From Sphingomonas sp. Leaf33 (GTDB lineage: Bacteria; Pseudomonadota; Alphaproteobacteria; Sphingomonadales; Sphingomonadaceae): a stretch of 64,000 nt of DNA. This document shows, in pieces, positions 36,215 through 45,117 of the stretch. Both the position numbers and the translations under genes were made by a program. Within the stretch, counting starts at the first letter, position 1. Each line of letters begins with the position of its first letter. The DNA is taken from positions 1,846,968 to 1,910,967 of the forward strand of contig NZ_LMLB01000001.1 in the NCBI RefSeq assembly GCF_001421785.1, in the 5' to 3' direction. The notes beneath the pieces were generated by a model, which searched no databases, was not told the origin of the DNA, and worked only from the letters and a program-made list of their open reading frames with translations.

Positions 36215-39094
36215 TCAGAAGGCGAAGCGGGCGCCGAGCGTGTACTGCCGGCCGCTGTGCGTCAGCACGTTCAGGCGATTGGTGACGTCGACATACTGGT
36301 CGTTCTTCTGATCGGTCAGGTTGATCGCCTCCAGGCTGATCTTCAGCTGGTCGGTGATGCTGTACGACGCCTGCGCATCGACGTTCAGCGTGCTGTTCGT
36401 GCCGTTGTAGCTGTTGCCTTCGGTTCCCGGCACTGCGGTCAGGTATTTCGAGCGATAGGCGACCGACCCGCGGATCGAGAATTTCTTGTCCTCGTAATAG
36501 AGCGTCCCGTTGGCGGCGTGCTTCGACAGGCCGACCAGCGGCTGCGTGACGGTCGCGCTGCTCGTCGCCGACAGCAGGTAGCGGATGTTCGACGACACGT
36601 GCGTATAGTTCGCTAGCACGCCGAAGTTGCGGAAGATTCCGCCCAGAAACGTGAAGGGCTGCTGGATGTTCACTTCGAACCCGCGCAGCTTGCCGCCCGA
36701 AGAATTGACCGGCTGCGTCACCGTGAACACGTCGTTGGCTGACGCAGCACTGCCGGCAAGCAGCGATGCGGGCAGACCCAGGTCGGCGAACGGGACGTTG
36801 ACGCTCAGCGTCTGAACGAAGGTCGTGATATCCTTCTGGAACCCGGATACGGCGTACACCGCGCCGCGCGTCGGATACCATTCGACCGACAGGTCGAGAT
36901 TGGTCGATTCAGTCGGCTTCAGGTCCGGATTGCCCGAGCTGAAACCGCGGTTCGACCCCGAGATGTTCAGATTGCCGCCCGGCGTCAGCGACGCGATGCC
37001 GGCGCGCGCCAGCGTCTTGGCGGCGCCGAAGCGGACCAGCAGCGTGTCGGTCAGGTCGGCGACGATGTTGCCCGACGGCAGCCAGCGGTCGTAGTTGCGC
37101 TCGGCCACCACCTGGCTGATCGACGTGCCCTGCCCGGCATAGCCGGTCGACAGCTGGTCGGTCTTCACATAGCGCAGGCCGGCATCGCCGCGGATCGGCA
37201 GGCCCATGTCGCGCAGGTTGAATTCGGTCATCGCCCAGGCGCCGGTATCGCGCTCGCGCACCGTGATGAACGACCCGCGCGCGGTCGCATTATCCAGGCG
37301 CCCGACTGCGTAGAGCGGATTGGTGTAGATGCCGTACAGCGTTTCGAACGCGGCGAGATCGGGGACGACCCACGCGGTCGGCGTACCGGCCGGCAGGTCG
37401 AGCCCGCGACCGAAGCCCGAATACAGCTTGGTGGCTGCGGCGAGTTGCGTGCCGGTCAGCGTCTGGACGACCGTCTCGCCCGCGTTGCGGCGGCCTTCGG
37501 TCGACGCATAGTTGAATTCCCGCCAGTCGAGCCCGCCCTTCAGCTTGATCGCCGGGATCACCTCGAATTCCAGATAGCCCTTCGCCGTCTTGAAGCTGTT
37601 ATCGACCGTCTGCGGTCGCACGCGAACTTCGGACGTGCCGTTGGCGAACGTGTAGTTGGCCACGTTCGTGACGTCGAAGCCGGGCTTGATCAGCGGGAAA
37701 CGCGTCGAGAAGTCGTAGACGAAGTTGTTCGAATTGACCGCGTCGATCGTCACCGTGGTCTGGATCGGGTTGCTGAACGCCGACTTGGCATAGCCTGCGG
37801 TCCCGACGAACTTCAGCCGCTCACCGAACTTCTGATCGAGGTTGATCGTGCCCTGGTAGAAATCGGTTCGCAGGATGTCGAAGCGGCTCTGCGAGCGGAC
37901 GTCGACCTGGTCGAATACGCCGGAGACGATGTTGCGGTCGCCGTCGACCGTACCCGACCGGATGATCGTCTGCGGCTTGCCGGTGCCCGACCGGCTGAAG
38001 CTGATCGCCTGCAACTGCGATTCCGCACGGCTTCCATCGAGCCGCGAATACAGCCCGTCGATCGAGATCAGCGTGGCGCTGGTCGGCTGGAACTGGATGG
38101 AGCCCGCCGCGCCCAGCCGCTGCTGGTCGATGGTGTAGTTGACGAGCCCCGGAATGCGCGGATGGAACAGCGCCTGTCCGGCATAGTCGGTCTGGGTCGC
38201 GCTGGCGCCGTAGTTGATCTGTGCAACGGTGTAGCCCGCGAGCGTCGAGGCCGGATTGAACCCGCCGTTGAAGCCGCCGTACGTCCAGCGCGTGATGTTG
38301 GCGCCTTCCTCGTACAGCTTGCGTTCTTCGTAGGCCATCGACAGCAGCACACCGAACCGCCCGTCCTTGCTGCTGGCGGTCACTAGCCCCGACAGCCGCG
38401 GCGTGGGTTTGCGCGCGAGGTCGTTGTAGCTGACTTGCGCCGACAGGACCGCGGTCGGCTTCTTGTAATCGAACGGACGCGAGGTCTGGAGGTCGACCGT
38501 CGCGCCCAGCGAACCTTCCTCGACATCGGCGGTCGCGGTCTTGCGGACAGCCAGGCTGTTGAACAGGTCGGAGGAAAAGATGTTGAAGTCGAACCCGCGG
38601 CCGCGGTTGACGCCGCCCGAATTGTCGGTGCCGCCGGTCGTGCCGATCGCCTCCATGCCGTTGATGCGGACGCGCGTATATTCCGGCCCGAGACCGCGGA
38701 CGGAAATGTTGCGGCCCTCGCCGTTCACCCGGCTGATCGCGACGCCGGGGATGCGCTGGAGCGATTCTGCCAGGTTGAGATCGGGGAACTCGGCGATGTC
38801 CTCCGCCTTGATCGCATCGACCGTCGCGGTCTGATTGCGCTTGATGTTGAGCGCGGTGTTCAGGCTCTCGCGGAAGCCGGTTACGACGACTTCGTTCGCA
38901 GCCGTCTCGTCCGCTGCCACTGTCGCTGACGCAGGAGGGGCGTCGGTCGATTGCTGGTTGCCGGGCGCGCGCGCATCCTTTTCGACGTTGGTTTCGGGCG
39001 CGGCCTGCGCGTGCGCCGCCTCGGCGAGCACAAGGCTGAGCGTCGCGGTGGTGACTGCGAGCGCGATGCGGTGCCTGCGCGTAAAGATGGCCAT
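36215..39094 (-). CDS. TonB-dependent receptor, large carbohydrate-type
   Basis: Outer-membrane importer of 959 residues. A signal peptide (HRIALAVTTATLSLVLAEAA) is followed by a spacer and the EVVVTGFRESLNTALNIKRN TonB-box region. The plug carries AIKAEDIAEFPDLNLAESLQ and GRNISVRGLGPEYTRVRING, the hallmarks of the Caulobacter/Xanthomonas subfamily that serves sugar and polysaccharide breakdown. The barrel ends in QYTLGARFAF. The ATG at 39094 has a strong GAGGAGGGG ahead; the open frame further upstream is not coding. It diverges from an MFS importer of the sugar-acid type, which suggests it brings in oligosaccharides or glycosides for that locus. Confidence 0.95.
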   Translation of the reverse strand: MAIFTRRHRIALAVTTATLSLVLAEAAHAQAAPETNVEKDARAPGNQQSTDAPPASATVAADETAANEVVVTGFRESLNTALNIKRNQTATVDAIKAEDIAEFPDLNLAESLQRIPGVAISRVNGEGRNISVRGLGPEYTRVRINGMEAIGTTGGTDNSGGVNRGRGFDFNIFSSDLFNSLAVRKTATADVEEGSLGATVDLQTSRPFDYKKPTAVLSAQVSYNDLARKPTPRLSGLVTASSKDGRFGVLLSMAYEERKLYEEGANITRWTYGGFNGGFNPASTLAGYTVAQINYGASATQTDYAGQALFHPRIPGLVNYTIDQQRLGAAGSIQFQPTSATLISIDGLYSRLDGSRAESQLQAISFSRSGTGKPQTIIRSGTVDGDRNIVSGVFDQVDVRSQSRFDILRTDFYQGTINLDQKFGERLKFVGTAGYAKSAFSNPIQTTVTIDAVNSNNFVYDFSTRFPLIKPGFDVTNVANYTFANGTSEVRVRPQTVDNSFKTAKGYLEFEVIPAIKLKGGLDWREFNYASTEGRRNAGETVVQTLTGTQLAAATKLYSGFGRGLDLPAGTPTAWVVPDLAAFETLYGIYTNPLYAVGRLDNATARGSFITVRERDTGAWAMTEFNLRDMGLPIRGDAGLRYVKTDQLSTGYAGQGTSISQVVAERNYDRWLPSGNIVADLTDTLLVRFGAAKTLARAGIASLTPGGNLNISGSNRGFSSGNPDLKPTESTNLDLSVEWYPTRGAVYAVSGFQKDITTFVQTLSVNVPFADLGLPASLLAGSAASANDVFTVTQPVNSSGGKLRGFEVNIQQPFTFLGGIFRNFGVLANYTHVSSNIRYLLSATSSATVTQPLVGLSKHAANGTLYYEDKKFSIRGSVAYRSKYLTAVPGTEGNSYNGTNSTLNVDAQASYSITDQLKISLEAINLTDQKNDQYVDVTNRLNVLTHSGRQYTLGARFAF

Positions 39095-39240
39095 GTGCCC
39101 TCCCCTCCTCAAATGTCCGGGCCTCGGTTTCCGGGCCGGTTCGATGTCGACCTTGCCTGCCAGTCCGGTGCGGTCGAGGCCAATCCCAATCGGGCATCGA
39201 TCGTTGCGGTTGATGCACTGATCGGCAGGATACAGTCGCC

Positions 39241-39320
39241 GTGCTTCCGCGCAGGCGGGAGCGCAGAGCCGGCAAGGACCTCGCTGGCGGCCCAAGGTAC
39301 CCGTCTGCGCGGGGGATCAT
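39241..39320. repeat. Imperfect inverted repeat, family B, copy 1
   Basis: GTGCTTCCGCGCAGGCGGGA at 39241-39260 pairs with CCCGTCTGCGCGGG near 39300-39314, with mismatches and about 40 bases between. The same motif, better preserved, is at 42588-42663. It lies in the 355-base gap between the TonB receptor and the MFS gene, whose remaining part holds a 12-bp palindrome and the MFS promoter region. Confidence 0.65.
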
Positions 39321-39375
39321 TGGGGGACGCGCGCCATCATCCCGCGATCCGGCACGATCATCCCGCATTTCGACT

Positions 39376-39387
39376 TGGACGCGTCCA
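39376..39387. promoter_or_regulatory. 12-bp perfect palindrome TGGACGCGTCCA, possible operator
   Basis: A perfect palindrome with a CG centre, about 62 bases upstream of the MFS start. Centre-CG palindromes of this size are the usual form of LacI-family operators, which commonly control carbohydrate TonB receptors of this subfamily, but no LacI gene lies in the window. The locus does encode a LysR regulator, whose sites normally look different (T-N11-A). Confidence 0.35.
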
Positions 39388-39449
39388 GTCCCCGCCGGTA
39401 GCGTCGCCCGAGGAAAAGGCGGCCCGAGCCGCCCGAAGGAGAGGCGTCG

Positions 39450-40760
39450 ATGGCGACCGAGACACCCACGCGCGTCCGCTGGCGCATCATCGCGCTGATC
39501 TTCGTCATCACCGCGATCAACTATGCCGACCGCGCGACCTTTTCGATCGCGGGCAGCGCGGCGTCGGCTGAGCTCGCGCTGTCGCCCATCCAGACCGGCT
39601 ATATCCTCTCGGCCTTCGCCTGGGCCTACGCGCTGGCGCAGATACCGGGGGGCGCGCTGCTCGACCGGTTCGGAACGAAGCGCATCTACGTCGGTGCGAT
39701 CGCGCTGTGGTCGGTCATGACGGCGATGCAGGGCTTCGTCGGCTGGCTGCCGGGGCTGTCCGCCGTCGCAAGCCTGTTCGTCCTGCGCTTCCTGGTCGGC
39801 CTATGCGAAGCGCCCTCCTTCCCCGGCAACGCGCGGCTGGTGGCGGCGTGGTTCCCTAGCGCCGAGCGCGGCAGCGCGTCGGCGATCTTCAACAGCGCGC
39901 AATATTTCTCGCTGGTCGCCTTTGCCCCGCTGATGGGGTGGCTGGTTCATGAACACGGCTGGCGATCGGTGTTCTTCGTGATGGGAACGCTGGGCGTGCT
40001 GGCCGCACTCGCCTTCGCGCGGTTCATTCACGCACCGTCGCGGCACCCGTCGATCAACGCCGCCGAGCTGGCGGAGATCGAGGCAGGCGGCGGCCTGGTA
40101 AATATGGAGGATGCCCAGCCCGGTCGCGCGCGGACATTCACCTGGCCCAACGTCCACCGCCTGCTCACCAACCGCATGATGCTGGGCATCTACCTCGGTC
40201 AGTATTGCATCAACGTGCTGACCTATTTCTTCGTCACCTGGTTCCCGATCTACCTGGTCAAGGAGCGTGGGCTGAACATCCTGGAGGCGGGCTTCGCCGC
40301 CGCCGCCCCGGCACTGTGCGGCTTTGTCGGCGGGCTGGCCGGGGGCTTCCTGTCCGATCGCATCCTTAAAGCGACCGGCAACCTGGATCTGGCGCGCAAG
40401 GGCCCGCTGGTGTTCGGCATGATCCTGGCGACGCTTATCATCGCGTGCGTCTGGGTGGACGCGGAGTGGCTGGTCGTCACGCTGATGGCGGTCGCCTTCT
40501 TCGGCAAGGGCGTCGCGTCGCTCGGCTGGGCGGTAATGGCGGATGTGGCGCCGAAGCAGCTCGCCGGTCTGTCGGGCGGCGTCTTCAACATGTTCGGCAA
40601 CATCGCCGGCATCGTCACGCCGATCGTCGTCGGCTATATCGTTGCAGCGACCGGATCGTTCGACCTCGCCCTAGTGTTCGTCGGAGCGCACTGCCTGCTG
40701 ACCATCTTCGCGTTCCTGGTCGTGGTCGGTCCGATCCGCCGGCTGGAGCTGCCGGCATGA
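39450..40760 (+). CDS. MFS transporter, anion:cation symporter family (hexuronate/aldarate type)
   Basis: Inner-membrane proton symporter of 436 residues with twelve hydrophobic segments. The first loop INYADRATFSIAG and the segment LVGLCEAPSFPGNARLVAAWFP are hallmarks of the ACS family that includes ExuT, GudP and GarP. That family carries glucuronate, galacturonate, glucarate or galactarate, which fits the 5-dehydro-4-deoxyglucarate dehydratase encoded 5 kb away. AAGGAGA stands eight bases before the ATG. Its stop overlaps the next gene by four bases (ATGA), so the two are co-translated. Confidence 0.9.
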   Translation: MATETPTRVRWRIIALIFVITAINYADRATFSIAGSAASAELALSPIQTGYILSAFAWAYALAQIPGGALLDRFGTKRIYVGAIALWSVMTAMQGFVGWLPGLSAVASLFVLRFLVGLCEAPSFPGNARLVAAWFPSAERGSASAIFNSAQYFSLVAFAPLMGWLVHEHGWRSVFFVMGTLGVLAALAFARFIHAPSRHPSINAAELAEIEAGGGLVNMEDAQPGRARTFTWPNVHRLLTNRMMLGIYLGQYCINVLTYFFVTWFPIYLVKERGLNILEAGFAAAAPALCGFVGGLAGGFLSDRILKATGNLDLARKGPLVFGMILATLIIACVWVDAEWLVVTLMAVAFFGKGVASLGWAVMADVAPKQLAGLSGGVFNMFGNIAGIVTPIVVGYIVAATGSFDLALVFVGAHCLLTIFAFLVVVGPIRRLELPA

Positions 40761-42580
40761 TCGACCGGCGAACGATGCTGGGTGCCGCGGCGGCCGGCGC
40801 CGCGCTGCCTGCGGTGGCGCGGATTACGGCAGAGGTCATCCGCATCGCGACACCGATGGCGACGCCGACATGGGCGATGCTCCAGCGCCGGTTGCTCGCC
40901 GCGCACGCCGACGCCTGCGCCGCTTTCTACGCCAGATATGTCGGGCCGAAGGACGAGTTGCGCGTCTTTCCCCGCTGGGGCGCGAACGACGGTCCCGACG
41001 ATGCGGCAGAGGCGACTAACGACTGGGTGACGCTTCACGCGCTGGGCGCGCCCGACAACCTGCTGACGATGGCGCAGCGTTTCTGGGAAGGCCATCTGCG
41101 CCAGTACACCGCCGAGCGGACGGTCGAGGTGCCGATCGCACGGGGCGGCATGTATTTCCGCGAGTTTCCGGTCCAGATGGACTGGCAGCATAATTCGGAG
41201 GGGCTGACAACGTTCAACGTCTTCGGCCTGAGCGCACCCAAGGACCGCCGGCTGTTCGATCGCACCCGCCGCTACGCCGATTTCTACACCGGGCGTGATC
41301 CGAGCGCCCCGAACTACGACCCGCGCGTACGGGTGATGCGCAGTATGATGACGGGGAGCCGCGGGCCGATGCTACGCGCCGCCACACCGCTCGACTGGGC
41401 AGGCGATCCGTTCGACCCCCGCCCCTTCCACTTGGAGCATGGCGAGACGAGCTACGCCCAGACGCTAGACCATTATGCCGGCTATGAGGACGTCGTCTGC
41501 GACAGTCCGCTCAACCTGCAGGCGACGACATTGGCGCTCAACGCGTATGCGCTGGGCGCCGGCGACCGGTTCCGGACGTGGGTGCTCGATTATCTCGGCG
41601 CCTGGGCCGAACGGGCGCGCGTGAACGGCGATATGCTGCCGTCGAAGGTGTCGGCGGACGGTCGTGCCGCGCCCGACTGGTGGGCCGGCGTCTATGGCTG
41701 GGGATTTTCGCCGATCGTGCCACAGACCGGCGAGCGCGAGAATCGCAATCGCGTGCCCCGATCGATCACGGCGTTCCTCGGCGGGCTGCTGCTGAGCGGC
41801 GACATGGCGCTGATCGAGCTGTGGCGGCGCCAGTCCGCACGGATAAACGCCGCGTCGAAACGGGTGAACGGCGAGGTGTCCGCGCCGACGATGTACGGTG
41901 CCGATGGCTGGTACGGATGGAAGCCCGGTGCGTATCGGACCAACGGCTTCGAGATCTGGTACGCGACCCAGGCGCCCGAGGACCGTGCCGCGGCCGGCGA
42001 CCATCCGTGGATCGCGTTTCTCGAAGGTCGCAATCCGGGATATGCCGAGACGGCGCTGAAGGCCGACCTGGACCGCGTCGCCGAACGCGTCGCCGCGATG
42101 CGCGACGATCGGACGACGCCGCAGACCCGCCTCGCCGACTGGCCGATCGACAAGAACCCGGCGAGCGCCAACGCGCTGATCCAGACGATGACCGGCGGCC
42201 TGCACATCGCCCGCCCGCCCTGGTCGCCGACCAGTCCTCCGCAAGGCGGCGTGCCGCTTCACTGCCGGTTGCGCTATTTCGACGCGGATCGCCGGCGGGC
42301 GGGCGTGCCCGACGATGTGGCGGCCCTCGTCACGGCTTTGGGGGATCGATCGACCGAGATGACGCTGGTCAACACCGGCGCGCGGGCACGGACGGTGATT
42401 GTCCAGGGCGGCGCCTATGCCGAGCACCGGATCGATACGGTCACTGTCGACGGCACGCAACAGGCGGTCGGGGGACGTAGCTTCACGCTTCGGCTGGAGC
42501 CCGGTTGCGGGGCGCGAGTCACGCTGGCGATGACACGCTATGCCAACCGTCCGTCGCTGGCGTTTCCATGGGATCGATGA
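40757..42580 (+). CDS. Secreted protein of unknown function, possible (alpha/alpha)6 glycan-active enzyme
   Basis: 607 residues from the ATG at 40757, which overlaps the MFS stop. The N-terminus MIDRRTMLGAAAAGAALPAVA has an Arg-Arg and a hydrophobic core like a Tat signal. The first two thirds are rich in aromatic residues with helix-pair periodicity: PRWGANDGPDDAAEATNDWV, FREFPVQMDWQHNSEGLTTF, LEHGETSYAQTLDHYAGYED and DWWAGVYGWGFSPIVPQTGE, resembling (alpha/alpha)6 toroid glycosidases or lyases. The last 100 residues (TEMTLVNTGARARTVIVQGG to NRPSLAFPWDR) read as a beta-sandwich. I do not recognise a characterised family. Coupling to a sugar-acid importer suggests it cleaves a uronic-acid-containing glycoside in the periplasm. 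Confidence 0.75.
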   Translation: MIDRRTMLGAAAAGAALPAVARITAEVIRIATPMATPTWAMLQRRLLAAHADACAAFYARYVGPKDELRVFPRWGANDGPDDAAEATNDWVTLHALGAPDNLLTMAQRFWEGHLRQYTAERTVEVPIARGGMYFREFPVQMDWQHNSEGLTTFNVFGLSAPKDRRLFDRTRRYADFYTGRDPSAPNYDPRVRVMRSMMTGSRGPMLRAATPLDWAGDPFDPRPFHLEHGETSYAQTLDHYAGYEDVVCDSPLNLQATTLALNAYALGAGDRFRTWVLDYLGAWAERARVNGDMLPSKVSADGRAAPDWWAGVYGWGFSPIVPQTGERENRNRVPRSITAFLGGLLLSGDMALIELWRRQSARINAASKRVNGEVSAPTMYGADGWYGWKPGAYRTNGFEIWYATQAPEDRAAAGDHPWIAFLEGRNPGYAETALKADLDRVAERVAAMRDDRTTPQTRLADWPIDKNPASANALIQTMTGGLHIARPPWSPTSPPQGGVPLHCRLRYFDADRRRAGVPDDVAALVTALGDRSTEMTLVNTGARARTVIVQGGAYAEHRIDTVTVDGTQQAVGGRSFTLRLEPGCGARVTLAMTRYANRPSLAFPWDR

Positions 42581-42587
42581 TCCGCCG

Positions 42588-42663
42588 TGCTCCCGCGCAG
42601 GCGGGAGCCTAGGGCCGCAAGCGACGTACTTCGTAACTCCGGGCTCCCGCCTGCGCGGGAGCA
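42588..42663. repeat. Perfect 22-bp inverted repeat, family B, copy 2
   Basis: TGCTCCCGCGCAGGCGGGAG(CC) at 42588-42609 pairs without mismatch with (GG)CTCCCGCCTGCGCGGGAGCA at 42642-42663, with 32 bases between. Each arm is itself nearly self-complementary. It sits between two convergent genes (stop at 42580, stop at 42674) and could terminate transcription from both sides. Confidence 0.85.
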
Positions 42664-42673
42664 TGACGTCCGA

Positions 42674-44212
42674 TCAGCCCCCCGGCTTCACATACGGTGC
42701 CACCGCGAACAGCAGCCGTTCCTCGCGCCGCGGATCGTCCTCCACGCGGACATGCCGGTCGAAGAGCATCGTCCCCCGCCGCGCGAGATCATACTGCGGC
42801 CACTCCGGCAGATCGCCGCCGTTCGGGTTCCCCGTCCGCGCAAGCCGGATGAACGCATCCGCCATTCGCCCGGCCAGCGCCCGCACATCGGGGCCGTTAC
42901 CGGTCCGGGCGGCCGGCAACCGCGTATTGTCGAACACCAGTCCGATATCGAGCGTGTGGAAAGCCCCCAGCACGCCCCCCGCCTCGGGTGAGGGATAATC
43001 GAGCTGGTACATCCATGTGGCCGCTCCGATCTTCGCGCGCTCCTCGGCCTGAATCAGGTGCCCCGGCCACGAGCGCGCGGCGGTGGAGGCGGCGAGCAGG
43101 ATCTGGCCCGGCGTGCGGTCGGGATAGAGCGCGCGGTAGCGGTCGATGACGTGGGTCACGCCGACGTCCTTCACCATCTCGCGTCCCAACCGTTCGGGCA
43201 GGTTGTCCCAGGTGGTGTCGCCGCGCTTCAGCGTCGCGCCGAGCCAATAGCCCGTCTCATCGCGCGTATTTCCGCAGATCAGCGGGATATGCGCCGCCTC
43301 GCGCGGGGCGTCGGGGTAAAAGGGATGCCGGGTCAGCGTGCGGTGGTCGAGCGTCGAGGCGAAACTGATCTCGCCCTTGCGCTCATAGGGATCGGTCGTC
43401 GCCATGGCGTCGACCAGCCGCCCGATCGGCAGCGCCGCCAACTCGGCCACGCTTTTTGCGCCCGTTGCCGCCATCCAGGCCCGCGCGCGCTCGGTGGCAT
43501 GATTGGGGCCGATCGCGGTGACGTGCTGCCCGCTCATCGTCGCGGCGGCGTGAAACAACGGCCGCGCCTGCGCCATCGCCATCAGCGTAACGACCTTTGC
43601 GCCGCCCCCCGACTGGCCGAAGATCATGACCCGGCCGGGATCGCCGCCTAACGCCGCGATGTTGTCCCGCACCCATGTCAGCGCCAGAATGATGTCGAGG
43701 TTGCCGACGTTCGCGCTCTCCGCCGGCCCACCCAGATCGGCGAGATGGGCGTAGCCCAGCCCCGCCAGCCGATGATTCAGTGTCACGACGACCACGTTCC
43801 CGCGCCGCACGAGGTTCGCACCATCGTACAGCGGGTCCGACCCCGAACCATGAGCGTGCGCACCGCCGTGGAGGTACACCATTACCGGTCGCCGCCCGCC
43901 GTCCAGCGCAGGGGTCCACACGTTGAGGAACAGGCAATCCTCGCTGGTCGGTTCATCCGCCTTCGTCTGTGGCGACGCCGGGCCATAGCGGGTTGCGTCC
44001 GCTATGTCAGACCACGGCGTCGGCGGCAGCGCGCGCTGAAACCGACGCGGGGCGGTGTCGGCGCCGTAGCGTATGCCCCGGAACACCAGCACCCCGCCCT
44101 CGCGCAGGCCGCGAACCCGGCCGCACCGTGTCGTCGCGACGGGATCGCCGGGCGCCGCCGCGACCAGCGGAACCGCCGACAGCCCCGCCAGCACACCGCG
44201 CCGATCGATCAT
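42674..44212 (-). CDS. Type B carboxylesterase, secreted
   Basis: Alpha/beta-hydrolase of 512 residues from the ATG at 44212. The N-terminus MIDRRGVLAGLSAVPLVAAA is a signal with an Arg pair. EDCLFLNVWTP is the B-type signature; the oxyanion segment is VYLHGGAHAHGSG; the nucleophile elbow is MIFGQSGGGAK; the acid is the Glu of NTRDETGYW and the base His lies in GAFHTLDIGLVFDN. It would remove acyl or ester groups in the periplasm; uronic acid methyl or acetyl esters are possible substrates given the locus. The start overlaps the LysR stop (ATGA), so kdgD-LysR-esterase form one operon. Confidence 0.9.
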   Translation of the reverse strand: MIDRRGVLAGLSAVPLVAAAPGDPVATTRCGRVRGLREGGVLVFRGIRYGADTAPRRFQRALPPTPWSDIADATRYGPASPQTKADEPTSEDCLFLNVWTPALDGGRRPVMVYLHGGAHAHGSGSDPLYDGANLVRRGNVVVVTLNHRLAGLGYAHLADLGGPAESANVGNLDIILALTWVRDNIAALGGDPGRVMIFGQSGGGAKVVTLMAMAQARPLFHAAATMSGQHVTAIGPNHATERARAWMAATGAKSVAELAALPIGRLVDAMATTDPYERKGEISFASTLDHRTLTRHPFYPDAPREAAHIPLICGNTRDETGYWLGATLKRGDTTWDNLPERLGREMVKDVGVTHVIDRYRALYPDRTPGQILLAASTAARSWPGHLIQAEERAKIGAATWMYQLDYPSPEAGGVLGAFHTLDIGLVFDNTRLPAARTGNGPDVRALAGRMADAFIRLARTGNPNGGDLPEWPQYDLARRGTMLFDRHVRVEDDPRREERLLFAVAPYVKPGG

Positions 44213-45099
44213 GGCCTGGCCGTCTCGGCGCACAGGCGCCGCATCGGGGCGAGCGCAGGGTTCGCGTTATCTCGCCGCCACGCCATGTACAGCTCGACCG
44301 GGCGTTCCGGCGCGGTCGTCAGGCGCCGGAACTGGACGTCGGTGAAGTGCAGCCCGGCAGCCGCCTCCGGCACGATCGCCGCGGCGAGCCCCGCCTGGAC
44401 CAGCCCCAGCATCGAATGGATCTGCGTGACGTGCTGGATATAGTCGGGCGCCACGCCGGCGTCGTCGAACAGGCGCACCAGCATGTCGTGGAAGTATCCA
44501 GCCCCCTGCCGCGCATACATGATGAGCGGCTGGCCATCGAAGTCGGCGGGCTCCAGTACCGACTGCCCCGCGCGCGGGTCGCCGGCCGGCAGCGCCACGA
44601 CCAGCGCTTCGTCGAGCACCAGCATCGTTTCGAATTCGTGCCGGTCGATCGGCGGGCGGACGAAGCCGATGTCGATCAGCCCGGTCAGCAGCGCATCGAC
44701 CTGATCGCCGGTCACCATCTCGCGCAGTTCGAGTTCGATGTTGGGCAGTGCGGCGCGCGCCGCGGCGACGAATTGCGGCACCAGGCTGTAACCTGAGACG
44801 GCGGTGAAGCCGATCGCGACCTTGCCCGCGTCCCCCTTCGCGACGCGCCGCGCGGCCAGTTGCGCGCTTTCCGCCAGCCGAACGATGCGCCGCGCCTCGA
44901 TCAGGAACACCCGCCCCGCCGGGGTCAGCGCGACGTTCCGGCTGGTCCGCTCCAGCAGCGTCACGTCCAAGATGCGTTCGAGCAGCTGAATCTGCCGGCT
45001 GAGCGGCGACTGCGTCATGTTCAGGCGCTGCGCGGCGCGGCCGAAGTGCAGTTCCTCGGCGGCGGCGACGAAGCAGCGGAGCTGGCTCAGTTCGAACAT
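44209..45099 (-). CDS. LysR-family transcriptional regulator
   Basis: 296 residues. The winged helix-turn-helix covers about residues 1-60: QLRCFVAAAEELHFGRAAQR then LNMTQSPLSRQIQLLE; the periplasmic-binding-protein-like effector domain fills the rest (VAIGFTAVSGYSLVPQFVAA). It is encoded between kdgD (18 bases upstream) and the esterase (4-base overlap), so it probably controls this operon and perhaps the MFS and receptor genes, with a sugar acid as effector. It is co-transcribed rather than divergent from its likely targets, unlike most LysR genes. Confidence 0.93.
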   Translation of the reverse strand: MFELSQLRCFVAAAEELHFGRAAQRLNMTQSPLSRQIQLLERILDVTLLERTSRNVALTPAGRVFLIEARRIVRLAESAQLAARRVAKGDAGKVAIGFTAVSGYSLVPQFVAAARAALPNIELELREMVTGDQVDALLTGLIDIGFVRPPIDRHEFETMLVLDEALVVALPAGDPRAGQSVLEPADFDGQPLIMYARQGAGYFHDMLVRLFDDAGVAPDYIQHVTQIHSMLGLVQAGLAAAIVPEAAAGLHFTDVQFRRLTTAPERPVELYMAWRRDNANPALAPMRRLCAETARP

Positions 45100-45117
45100 C
45101 GCGCCAGCCTACCGCGA

